Source: Blepharisma stoltei (taxonomy: Eukaryota > Ciliophora > Heterotrichea > Heterotrichida > Blepharismidae). From it: a stretch of DNA of 64,000 bases. Both the position numbers and the translations under genes were made by a program. This document shows, one piece after another, positions 11,483 to 21,686 of this stretch; position 1 is the stretch's first letter, and each line of letters opens with the position of its first letter. The stretch is from assembly GCA_914767885.1 (NCBI GenBank), contig CAJZBQ010000022.1, positions 372,001 to 436,000 of the forward strand, read 5' to 3'. The notes beneath the pieces were generated by a model. It saw only the letters and a list, made by a program, of their open reading frames with translations. It had not been told where the DNA came from and made no database searches.

Positions 11483-11491
11483 ATAAAAATA

Positions 11492-14144
11492 TTAGATTAA
11501 TTCTACCATAACACTCGCTTCAGTCTCTTCATCTTCAGCTTCTTCACTTGTTTTCACTGTTTTTTGAGATGTGAAAATCCTCTTGGAAAGCTTGGTTTTA
11601 ACAGATTTTGAAATTTTTGAATATGCCTCTTTCATTTCTAAGGTAGAAAAATGTGGAAGATGCTCTTTAAGCATATCAGTATTTATCCTATAATTTAGCA
11701 GGACTTCTACAGCTTCATCAATTTTTTCTTCGTTTAATAGCTGGATTACCCAGGAATATAAACAATTGGCGTAGTTTTCGATACCTTCATTGCAGACGCC
11801 TAGGGAAGTGTGCATTAAGCTTTGCTTGGTTTCTATAAAGATTCGGTTTGATTTGTTTAGAGATGATCCTTTTGAGCGTAACTCAGGGAATCGTAGGACG
11901 TCTATGTATTGGTTTGTAAAGGATGTGGGGATTATTGAGGAAGTCGTGGCGAAATTATGAAGGAGTGACCAATTTTGCTGACCTTTTATTTGAGACATGA
12001 TTATGTCAGATAAGGCTATTGAGTCAGCTGATTCTGAAATGTCAGATAATTTTTCAGTTACGTCTATATAGTTTTCTTGGACTAGCATAGGAATAAAATC
12101 ATAATCAATCAAAACTAAATCAATTTTGCTCTCAAATTTATTTTTTTTTTGGTTAAATAGCTCTTTTGCTGCCTCAAAATTAGACAAACATACAGCCTTG
12201 TCTTTTCCGGAGTTCCTTAAATCGCTTCCTTTTTTCACTAATTCTAATAAATTTAAAGCTTGCCTCATGTCCCCATTTGAAATTTGTGCAATTTCTTTGG
12301 CTTGGAAGTAGTTAATTTCAAGTTCTTCTTTTTCTGCAATTTCTTTAATTTTATTTGCGATTTCATCTTTATTTGGATTGTAAAATTTCAAATCTAAGCA
12401 ATAGTTAGCTAGGGATTTGATTTTTGTGGAGTGCCTATCATTACAAATGCATATAATTGGAATTTTTGTGAGTTTTATTAATTCAATTAAGGCAGCATTT
12501 CCTCCTTCATCCCCTGTGGTCATCCCATCAACTTCATCCATAATTAAAACTCCTTTTCCAACTGAATGAGGACCTCTAATAGAAGTGTTCAAACAAAATG
12601 GCTTACTCCCTCTATGAACAACAAGACCATTGGAAAATCCCTAATTTTGACCAAAAACCCATCCTCCGTGAGCAAACAAAAAAGTTAATTTATATTATGT
12701 ATTGTTTCTTATTTATAATTAATATAAATAATGAGAATAATATTGAAAAATAATGATTATAAGGTTTATTTTATATATATTCAAAGGGTTCACCACCATA
12801 ATCCCCCTTTAAATTGAACAAAATATCCTGTTCCAATTTTAAGAAGGGCTAATTTTTTCTTTAAAAAAAAATTATAAAAAATTTTTCTCTATAAAATTAA
12901 TTTTATTAAAAATTGAGCATTAATTTGATTTTTTAATTTATTTTTATGAAGATTAATTTTACAATTTAATCGATTCAGTGTGGAAACTGTTTTAAATAAA
13001 TTCTATTAGCACTTTTTGCATTAAATTATGCCATAAAATTCGTATTTTCAGCTATGGAGAAAGTGAAATTTGCTATAAATGATTCCAATTTAAGGAGGGT
13101 GGGGAAGTAAATGCAAAGAATGATTTCAAAAAATAATAAATTTAAAATAAAAGACTAACAGAAGAAGTCGATTGCACATTTAATTTCTTTATTCAATTAA
13201 AACATTGTATACAAAAATTTAAAAACAAATAACCCCCTTCATGATCAAGCAAGTTGTTTGTTCGCTCGCGGAGGGAAGAAGTTAGCTTTATCAATAATTA
13301 TCTGTTTGTTGCGAGTATCGCTTGCATTGAATTCTACAGGCTGATATCCGAGGTCTTTTGTGATTATTCTTGCTGCTGTTGTTTTGCCTATACCTGGAGG
13401 ACCGCTTATAAGAATAGCACGGGCCGAATATTTGTCATTTTGTTTTCTTTCGGAGATTGGGCTTTGCCACTTTTTAAACCATTCTAAGAGCTTCTGAATT
13501 TGAGGTTTGTTTCCTATTAAATCCTTTAAACATTTTGGGGAATATTTATCAGAAAGTAGCTCACCTTTTTGAGTCTTTTTGGGAAGAGATTTTAATGGCT
13601 TAATAGGAGAGATTATTGATAGAGCTGGAGTTGAAGAATTAGTTTCATCTGAGGCAGGTTTTGCAGGTCCAAAGTTAAACTGTCGAATTTGCTGTTGTTT
13701 TTTTACTACTTTTGGAGAATTATCTTCCAATTTCTCTTTTGAGACCTCAATTTCTTTATCTTTATCATTTTCCACAAATCTCAAAGACTCATCCACAAAA
13801 TTTTCTTTATAAATTTCTTCCCTCTGAGGAGTCTTAATTTTCTCTTTTTCCAGCTTATAATTCCTATCAGAATAAAGTTTCATAATTAAAGCTTCTTCAC
13901 TTTCGCTGCTAGATTCGCTATCATTTACTTCTTTTTCCTCAGCTTTTATAGCAATTTCTTTTTTCTCTTCTTCTAATACTTTTGGCTTTATTGATTTGAA
14001 ATAATCAAAAGGTGAGATTGCTTGTTTAGGCTCGATTTTGGGGAGTTTTTCGACTTCATTTGTTTCTTCATGCTTTCTTTTGTGCGAAATTGTGTTGATT
14101 TTCTCGCTGGGATCAACTGGATTTAAAAAGCGCGAAATGTTCAT
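11492..14144 (-). CDS. RFC1: Replication factor C large subunit (interrupted by a MITE)
   Basis: The clamp-loader large subunit, an AAA+ ATPase that loads PC​NA at primer ends. Joining 14144-13282 to 12602-11492 with one TTA kept gives 657 residues in frame (K-A-K-P-F-C across the join). Walker A GPPGIGKTT is near residue 247, Walker B LIMDEVDGM near 308, then sensor-type ICNDRHSTK and an RFC1 C-terminal helical domain. The N-terminal 200 residues are charged and disordered; no BRCT domain is visible, although most RFC1 proteins have one. A short MNISRFL start could be a PCNA-interacting-like motif, which is inference. Confidence 0.92.
12606..13281 (-). mobile_element. MITE family 1 with a family 2 MITE nested inside (IES in RFC1)
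   Basis: TTA flanks both ends (12603-12605, 13282-13284). The outer element has the family 1 units at the left (ctccctctatgaacaa, then atcctccgtgagcaaac) and the hairpin pair at the right (near 13233-13276). Inside it, 12802-13107 is a copy of the tttaaattggaac family with TAA on both sides (12799-12801, 13108-13110). Removing the whole 676 bp restores RFC1. Confidence 0.85.
12802..13107. mobile_element. Nested MITE, family 2 type
   Basis: The left end reads tcccccctttaaattgaac then tgttccaattttaagaaggg; the right end reads gattccaatttaaggagggt. TAA is duplicated at the ends. It is worn compared with the copy at 27612. Confidence 0.7.
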
Positions 14145-14415
14145 TTATTAGATAAAAGGCGGTATAGCTCTTGATAAATTGTTTTACTATTTAAAATGTT
14201 TTAATAAATTATGCTTTATGTGTATTAATTATTAGCCCTACATATATATTAGCATATAATGACATAATTGCTTTATATTTTAAAAAAAAATAAATAAATA
14301 CCTTTACATCAATTTCAAACAACATCGTATATAGCTTTCCCATAGAGAGCTCACAAAAATCTATATAAAAATGGCATAAATTACCTATAGCCTATTTATA
14401 AGAAAAGCCATATAA

Positions 14416-17271
14416 TTAATCAAGTTTGTCTTCACTCAAATGCATCCTTTTCGGCTTACAGCTTGGACAATAAAACTCCTTTTCTTCATGCAAATACGGG
14501 AATTTCATGCACTCATTATGAAACCATTCATTGCATTGCTCACACTCAATCATGCTTGTAAATCATTTTCGTTTTTCAAAATCTTCCTCACTTTCATAAG
14601 CTCTTTTAAACGTTTGTTCCACATATGGTTTTCTGCAAATGCAGTATACCTCTTTGGTGTAAACATCTTCTAAGACAGGCACAGAAATCATTGCTTGTAC
14701 GAGCTTTTGTTCTTTGGCTCTAGCTTTTTCTTTTTCTATTTCGTCTTTCAAGATGATTTTTTTAATTTTTTTATGCTTTTTATGTTGATTTTACTATCAA
14801 TTATTTTTTATATGAAAGCATGAATTATGAGGCTTATTTGTTGAATAAAGAATAATCTTTCCCTTAGGTACAAAGGTGCTGGGCTGAACATTTAAAATTC
14901 CAAATTCTTTTTTAATTAAAGGCTGAATAAAAGCTTTATAAAATGTATAACACTCAAATGGCTTTCGGCCAGGAACTGTTATGTTGTATTGCAATATAGC
15001 TTGAGATATATTTAAAAAAATGGCACTGGCAGGCCACCCGATTTTTTTACCCTATTTCTTCAAAACCAGCAGGTAAAAAGCCCAGTGTGAAGAGAAAGGG
15101 CAGAAAGAGACCAGAAAACAATTGTGTTGTCTGAATAGTTTTTTCTAGGGTCTCAGGAGCTAATTCATTGAGCTTGAGTTTTTGCCTCTAAAAGAACCAT
15201 TAAAAAGGGCAGAACTAGCAAAAGCTCCGAGCGATTGATAAGGCCTCGAACGGAGTTCAAGAGGTGGCATCTGTCTAAGAGAACCTGAGAGTTTCTTCCA
15301 AGATGGCGGACCCTTAGGCTTTAGGAGTCATAGAAGTCAAGATCTGTTGTGCAAACCCCTTGCCTGCTGTGGCAAGGAGAGTGTCCACCAGGATCCCTCA
15401 GAATGATTAGCATTTAGGAGTAGAAATCTACTGCCCTGTCAAATGAGAACTTCTAATCTTAATCTTAATATAGCTTGCGGGTCAAGGGTGTTATAAATAA
15501 ATGGTTTTTGTACTTCAACACTACTCCGTAACGCATTACTAGCATTTTTTTGCTTAATTATAAAAGAAAATCCATTATTTTTGTGTTTTACCAAATAATC
15601 AAGCTTTTCGTCCATAGCTTTCCATAATTTGAATTTCTCTATGCATGAGAATGGCTCCTTTTCCGACTTCGATTTTTTCTTCTTTTTGGTTACAGGACTT
15701 TTCAATTTCTTTTTCTTTTTTGAAGTTTTATCAAATATTTTTGCAAAATTTATGATATCTTCCACAGTCTTTTTTTCCCTGCTTTCCAAAACCCTCCTTA
15801 ATTTTAAAGGTTTATGCAATGGGCAATACATGCCTACTTCATCATACCCAGACTTGTCCCTTGTATTTGTAAATAAATCTTTCCCACACTCAGGATGATA
15901 AGCAGCCTGGCATCTTCCATGCTGGCATTGCAAACAAGCTCCTTCTTTGCTGCCACATTTCCCGCATCTCAAACTAAACCTTTTCATATCAATTTTCGTT
16001 AAATCAATTCCACTGACGTTTAATTTATCAGTAATAGTGGCAGGTTCGATATGCAAAGCACAAAAAACATGAACCCAAACTTTTTCTGGGTTTCCTTTAA
16101 AATCATAGTTGGGGAAACTTAACTCTTTTGAGGTCTGGTGAATCGTTAATTTTATGGCTCCGCCATTTACAGAGCATAAAGCACATTTTAAGCTATGTCT
16201 TTCTTCAGGGCTGTTAGTTTTTTCACATGCTTGGCAGTATCAATCGTGATCTGGGACGTTAGGGATTCCATAACACTTCATGTGAGCACCCATTTCACAG
16301 CGGGAACAAATAACGATTAAATCATCGTCTTCGTAGTCTCCATCTCCACAAACTCCACATACCCAATCTTCTTCACATTTAGGAGGACCTCTAAGACCAC
16401 TTTGGCGTTTTTCTGCATATGAAAACTCATTATCACCTCTGCCTTTCGTTTCAAAATATTTTAAGTATTCTTCATAGTGGCCTCTTCTGTTTATTTTTTT
16501 GATTTCGCCTAGAATCAGGTCATCTTCTTTATTATGTTTAATTTTTTTGATCCCATTATCAACAACTTCTATTGTTTTTCGATTTATTTCAGGTTTTAAA
16601 GATTCATTGATAAGTCTTTCGTTTTCTTTAGCAATATCTTCATGCTCTTTTTCATAACACTTAATTAAAAAATCAACATCTCCATCAAAATACGGCTCTT
16701 CGTCCTTCTCCTTTATACAGAAATCAGGGAAGTTTTCTATCATATAAGTGTTTGGAAAATATTGCACACCAATCACATACCACAAAATATTGCCCGTATA
16801 AACGTTTGGAGCTTTATAATCGTCATATGTTTCTTTTATAATCCTCACTGATTCTGCGTCTTCGCCCACTTTGTGAGCTACTTGTCTGCTTTGTCATACT
16901 CGCTGATATTCGCGCTTTCTTCTGCCATTTGGAAGATGAATATCACACCGAGGATCTTCAAGAGAAAATGAAAAATGAAGAGTCCAATCCATGCACCAAG
17001 GATGGACAACTCTAGAGCACCCATAAGATCTGCAATGCAAAGTCATGCCAGATAATCCACAAATTATACACGATCGATTTTCCCTGCAAGAAGAATGAGC
17101 CAAAGAACAGCTTGGAAGCTGAGTTAGCGGGTTTGTAGCTTTCTCACAAAAGATGCAGTGTTGGCGAGAACTTTTGTTTTCGTATTGGGGCTTGATAGAT
17201 TCTTCAGCTGGGCTGTCACTGGAATCCTCATAAAGAGTTGCCGCGCTTTCCAACATTATAATATCCCCCAT
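14416..17271 (-). CDS. PHD/PZP-type chromatin reader (interrupted by a retroposon)
   Basis: A nuclear protein of about 785 residues. In order: a cysteine/histidine module at residues 35-120 (CIFCEK, CIICG, HPWCMDW) of extended-PHD type; a linker; a PHD finger (WVCGVCGDGDYEDDDL, CSRCEMGAHMKCYG, WYCQAC); a zinc knuckle and second PHD (KCALC, VHVFCALH, CGKCGSKEGACLQC, AAYHPEC), which together form a PZP unit as in BRPF/JADE/AF10; a basic linker; and a C-terminal PHD (VYCICRKPY, MIECEQCNEWFHNEC, FYCPSC). TGA codons fall at Trp sites. A 463-bp retroposon interrupts it between Q-A-I-L and Q-Y-N; excision with one 11-bp repeat is in frame. In-frame TAG TAA at 14791-14796 remain unexplained. PZP units bind histone H3. 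Confidence 0.85.
15004..15466 (+). mobile_element. SINE-like retroposon inside the PZP gene
   Basis: A 463-bp GC-rich insertion between perfect repeats aatatagcttg (14993-15003 and 15467-15477). The 5' end has aaaaaaatggcactggc and the 3' tail is (AATCTT)n ending at 15466. Removing it plus one repeat rejoins the gene in frame. The repeat contains TA, so a TA-bound cut could remove it exactly. Confidence 0.85.
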
Positions 17272-17347
17272 ATGAGCTGATAAAAATTGGATTCATGCAT
17301 TTTAGAGGGAAAATTATCAGAATTATAAGAATATAGGCATTATTTTA

Positions 17348-17707
17348 ACTTACCCTAATATACACTTAAACTTCTATCTCTGCCTGGAAAGTCCTCACTC
17401 CACCAACGATGCCAGGCACCCACTTTAGCATCAAATACAGAATAATTTCTGGCTTCAGACTTTCATAGTTCGACAGCTGTACTTCCTGCTCTCGGGTTAC
17501 CAACTTGTGCCTATAGGCATGCTAGAGGTTTCAATCCTCAACTGAAAGCATATTTCATAAATATTCGACTTCCTATAAACTGAAATCCAGCAGAGCGTAT
17601 TCTGGGATCTTATTTCCTGTCATAGCTAGGATAATTCCCTAGGTGAAACAGCCTCATAGCCTTTGGTGGAGACAATAAAATTCGAGCGTCACAATATTTA
17701 TATTATT
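17348..17707 (-). mobile_element. SINE-like insertion, 360 bp
   Basis: Flanked by perfect 14-bp repeats taggcattatttta (17334-17347 and 17708-17721). If read reversed, its 5' end would be tattgtgacgctcg, like the aaaatggtgacg start of other copies. Intergenic, upstream of the PZP gene. Confidence 0.75.
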
Positions 17708-17755
17708 TAGGCATTATTTTACAATTTTCAGGGAGCAATACTTAAGATAAATCTC

Positions 17756-18330
17756 TTAACTTAACTTAACTTAAATTTACAGGCGTCCGCCGTAGTGTTG
17801 ACGCAGTCACCAAGGGACCCAATATTAGGGTTCACCTGCTTTGCGGTATAGTCCAAACTGATCATATAAATCAGTCACCAGGACATACACCTACTCCTTC
17901 CCACGCGCGTGAGCCGTGGCTTAGTGTTGAGTGGGCGGGCTATGGGCTTCTGCGGCTGCTGCTTGAGTGACGAGAGTTGGCTCTCGAGAAATTCCAAAAA
18001 ATGGAATTTCTGGTCACCTTTCGGCAAAAAAGAAATCTTCAAGTCCTGGGACGTAACGCCCAGTTTCACGCTAGGTAGTTGCCCGAATGGTCTAGGCATT
18101 GCCTGTAGACTCTGCTGGGCTTACCCTTTCCAAACCTGAGACTCCTTTTCTCTCGGGGAGAAAATCCATTCTGGTGGATGAACATGGGCCAGGCTCTGCA
18201 CTGCAGAATTGCTTACCATGGCATTGTTGCTCATTTCCGGAATGGCAAAACCTTGCCGGATATAATTAAAATATGAGTCGAGTGTGTGTGGCCGGAGGCC
18301 ACACCTAGACGAAGACGCCATATTTTAATT
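17756..18330 (-). mobile_element. SINE-like retroposon, family A
   Basis: A 575-bp insertion with perfect 18-bp repeats atacttaagataaatctc (17738-17755 and 18331-18348). The tail (TTAAC)n is on the left. The 5' hairpin on the right pairs tataattaaaatat with atattttaattata around a GC-rich loop (near 18255-18330). It is very similar to the copy at 42933-43475 in the opposite direction. Confidence 0.88.
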
Positions 18331-18348
18331 ATACTTAAGATAAATCTC

Positions 18349-18674
18349 ACATGTGTTGGATTGTTTTATAAGCGTTTTATGCATCATAAATTTTCCAAGT
18401 CACAAAAAAAGCTGCCTATTTTTAGCAATTTAAGTTTTAATGGAATATTTTCACTATAAAACATGTGAATAAAAAATGAATTTTTTATCAATTTTCTCCA
18501 TTTCCTATAATTTTTGATTGCTTTCTCATTATTAACTACAAATTATTAAAATTACTCCTAATCAGATGTAAATTATATAATTTTATATGCCCTTTATAGT
18601 GATTGGGATTACTTAAGCTAGCGTTAATTTCTATTACTATAAGAAATACAACAATAGTAAAAATACAGAATCTT
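18349..18674. other. Intergenic, AT-rich
   Basis: About 326 bases between a retroposon and the 3' end of the CENP-B-like gene. Nothing recognised. Confidence 0.5.
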
Positions 18675-18793
18675 TTAATCATTATAAATGTTATAAAACT
18701 TTTTGAAATTCTCTAACCACTCCTCAGATATAACTGGATTATTATCATCCAACTTTGCCAATTTTTCCGCTTTTTCTCTTAGCGCAGCTGAGA

Positions 18794-18824
<31 letters not shown>

Positions 18825-20067
18825 ACGATTATTGAGAAGTTCCTTGGTAGCATCTCTAGGGCGCATTTTCTCCACCTTGTTCCGTTATTGGGCCGCCTGC
18901 CGCCACCCTCTAGGGTTAAACTCCTCGTCGCCTGAGGCTCGCGTCGAATGTCGAGTAAAGTGGGCTGGGTCACCATGCCATACGTCAGACTTGGGATGCC
19001 CTTCCAGAAAATTCAAAAAAAATGAATTTTCTGGTCAAGCTGTTGGCCAAGATGAAATTCGTCGCCTAGGACACAACGCCTGGTATCGCGCTAGGAAGTT
19101 GCCCGATTGGTCAAATTGACTTTGCTGGGCTTTCCCTTTCCATCTTCCACCAAGTAAAACCTTTATTCGAGAATGAGCTGCGGTCGGCCAAATCCGACGT
19201 TGTACTCCACCTAAACCAAGTAAAACCTGGCCTGATGCGCACCACCGAGCGTCATCCTCTCTTCCACAAGGTCCCTAGGTCTCCCAAGCTACAGGTGTTA
19301 AGAATATGGGCTGGCTCGCCACGCCATTTTAATGTACATAGCGCAGCTGAGGTATCTTGGATTGTATCTTTATGCAAGTTATATCAGTCATTCAAGCACT
19401 CATCAATATCCCTAAAGAATTTATTGATCTGTCCTTTTAAGTTTGACTTATAAAGATGCTCTACATGTGAAGCTTGAAATAGTTCATTTTTTATTTTATC
19501 TCTTCATCTCACTATATTTATTGAAGGAATTTCAAGTCCTTTAGCTGTTTCATTGAGTCTCCCGTTCTTCATATATTCTCTTACAGCTTGGATTTTTCGA
19601 GCGGTTGAGTATGTATTGACATATCTTTTTTCGTCGCTTGTTTTTCTAATTTTTCTAGGTCTCGGGGCAAATTCTTCACCATTTAAGTGTTTTTCTTTAG
19701 TCTGGGAGCGTGATTCTTTGTATTCTTTAAAAGATTCTGGGGTGACTTGTGCGTTAGAATCTTCGACTTTTAGAGAATCCTTGTCAATGCTCGACATATA
19801 GTCGTTTTTAAGAGAATTTATGATGCCTTCACTCAAGCCTCAATCACGGCTGGCACCTTTGGAGCCTTTTCTTACTGATGTTTCAAGTATCATTTCACGA
19901 GTTTTTTCCAATAGTGGAAGATTCCCGAATTCTAACGCACTTATTCAGCGCTCAACATTTTCTGATGAGACTGAGAATTTTTTAACTGTTTTTGGGATGC
20001 CGTTAATAATGGCATATCTTGCAATTTGGCTTTGCTTTTTAGATGCAGAATGGGGCTCTTCAGTCAT
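18675..20067 (-). CDS. CENP-B/pogo-type helix-turn-helix protein (interrupted by a retroposon)
   Basis: After removal of the retroposon with one 13-bp repeat the frame gives 277 residues. An N-terminal HTH-like stretch (SQIARYAIINGIPKTVKKF...NVERW) is followed by a second psq-like HTH (ARKIQAVREYMKNGRLNETA...NIVRW) and a CENP-B/Tc5-type HTH (IDECLNDWYNLHKD, REKAEKLAKL, ISEEWLENFKKFYNI). These are the DNA-binding modules of pogo/Tigger transposases and CENP-B. No DDE catalytic domain follows: the protein ends 40 residues after the retroposon site. TGA=Trp occurs at expected places. It may be a domesticated transposase DNA-binding part, acting in the nucleus; the target is unknown. Confidence 0.72.
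18793..19338 (-). mobile_element. SINE-like retroposon, family C, inside the CENP-B-like gene
   Basis: A 546-bp GC-rich insertion between perfect 13-bp repeats tagcgcagctgag (18780-18792 and 19339-19351). The tail at left is (TTAG)n, seven units; the 5' end at right reads (reversed) tacattaaaatggcgtggcg. It shares the middle (caatcgggcaactt, aaagcccagcaaa) with family A and its 5' half (ccttgtggaag, ggttttacttggtt) with the copy at 21798. Confidence 0.87.
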
Positions 20068-20417
20068 TTTTGAGGTTATGAATTATTAGAGGGCATAAGG
20101 GAAATTATATTAAGCAGGTCTCAATAATAGGAATTAGCTGAAAAATCAGTGAGTAATAAAATCTGTAGGAAAATGGCAACTAGATCTTTCAAATGATGTG
20201 CATTTAAGCATATAAGTATAAATGTTAATAAATTATTTATCAATTGTTGCTGTAATTACAATTGCAAAGCCTTTCAATAAAATCTATTGAATTCAATATT
20301 AAAACAACTTTTATTTTATTAGCAGACCATCTAATAATTTTATTTTCTCTTATCTAACAATTTTTAGTAATCCCCTTTTTAAATTTGCAAATAAAATATT
20401 GAAAACGACTATTTAAT
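20068..20417. other. Intergenic between divergent genes
   Basis: 350 bases, AT-rich. It holds the promoters of the divergent genes starting at 20067 (minus) and 20418 (plus). No motif is clear. Confidence 0.5.
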
Positions 20418-20810
20418 ATGGGTATAACAACCTTATCATTTTTATGTGCTTTACTATCTTTATCAATATCCCTACAAAGTAAAGAAAATCATTTGTTCGC
20501 AACTCCATCATTTTTAGATGTATCAGATACTGAAGCAGACTTAGAATCATTACAAAATACAACAGATTCTCAAACTATAATCACAGATGACGATGTGGAT
20601 GAAGCAATTCCTGTGTTTTCATCAAGCCAACCATATGATGAACAGCAAGGGGATATGACTGATAATGATGTCGAAGATTATGTGAGTTTGGCCTTAATAA
20701 CGCCGACTGAAGATGCTGAAGGATTGACCTGGCAGGATATTGAAGGGACTGATGATATTGATGAAGCTGTAGAAGGATCTGATAACCCTGATGCAGGAGC
20801 TTGGGTATAA
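20418..20810 (+). CDS. Small secreted acidic protein
   Basis: 130 residues. The start MGITTLSFLCALLSLSISLQ is a typical signal peptide. The rest is strongly acidic (many D/E), threonine/serine-rich, without cysteine, and ends DAGAWV. There are no TGA codons or interruptions. No family recognised. It could be a secretory-vesicle or vacuolar content protein, which is inference. Confidence 0.7.
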   Translation: MGITTLSFLCALLSLSISLQSKENHLFATPSFLDVSDTEADLESLQNTTDSQTIITDDDVDEAIPVFSSSQPYDEQQGDMTDNDVEDYVSLALITPTEDAEGLTWQDIEGTDDIDEAVEGSDNPDAGAWV

Positions 20811-21088
20811 AGGTAAAAATCAATCATATTTTGGAAATAAAGTTTGATAAAATTTAGTTTAAAAATGAGAAGTTTATTAAAAACTAACTGCAAGCAATTC
20901 ATGATTGAATTCAGTTAATATTTATCGCTTTTTCATAATGCCAATAATTTAATGGCTGCTCATGTTAACTTTTAATGCAAGATATAGCCAGTTTTAATCT
21001 TAATGCTTATTCATATCTTTAATGATTTACTAAATAAGCGTCTTAATTCTATTTATCAATATGCTATGCCATTAAAAAGTATTTTAAA

Positions 21089-21631
21089 ATGTTGAAATCT
21101 ATATCAAGGACTTTTGGATATATCCCCAAAAACGAAATTCTTTTTACTCGAGGCAAATATAAAGTTTTAGAGAACAAAAGTATAAATTTCATAGGAGCAG
21201 GTGCCAACTTCTTATCATTAGGAATGTTTTACAAATTCGCTTCAGGAATATATCATCATTACTCAACAATGAGTACGCTCGCTTTTGTTTTTGATTCTAC
21301 AGTATGCTTTGGAGCAGGTTTACTTTCATTGAGTATTGCAGGTGCAGTGGGTGGTATTGTATCAAAACTATGCTTATTAGAAAATGGGAACATTGAAGTT
21401 ACTACAGCTGCAGTTTGGGGATGGCCAAGAAAAACGATAATAAGCCAAGCTGATCTTGTGGATACTGCAGCAGATAAAGATATTGTTGAGAGAGCTAAAA
21501 AGAGAGAATCATTGGCTATCGCTACTAAATATAAAACATATTATTGACTTTTCCCATATGGAACTAAGGTTAAAGATAAACAAATAGCTCACTGCTTCTT
21601 AAAAGGGATTGAAGTTCAAATAAACCAATAA
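21089..21631 (+). CDS. Small two-helix membrane protein, TMEM223/TMEM186-like
   Basis: 180 residues ending at TAA 21629-21631, with TGA (Trp) at 21545-21547 in the tail. Two hydrophobic segments (NFIGAGANFLSLGMFYKF and AFVFDSTVCFGAGLLSLSIAGAV) are separated by a short loop, after a basic N-terminus with FTRGKYKVLENKSINF, and followed by a soluble tail. This plan resembles the TMEM70/186/223 group of mitochondrial inner-membrane assembly factors. The match is by layout, not by a signature, so the name is tentative. Confidence 0.6.
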
Positions 21632-21686
21632 ACTTAAGTCTTAGGTTTGAGATTAAATCTTTAAAAATCAATTAATAAAATTAAAT

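Noticed and set aside
13254..13812. Long open frames antisense to RFC1
   Set aside because: They mirror the low-complexity charged N-terminus of RFC1 and carry no conserved features. Treated as shadows.
14416..14751. C-terminal PHD finger as a separate gene
   Set aside because: It has no ATG of its own, shares the frame of the upstream part, and the basic linker is continuous across the two stops; a missed interruption is simpler.
18793..18825. Seven TTAG units, looking like a small tandem array or telomere-like repeat
   Set aside because: They are the tail of a retroposon bounded by a 13-bp target repeat; not CRISPR and not the telomere repeat expected in heterotrichs.
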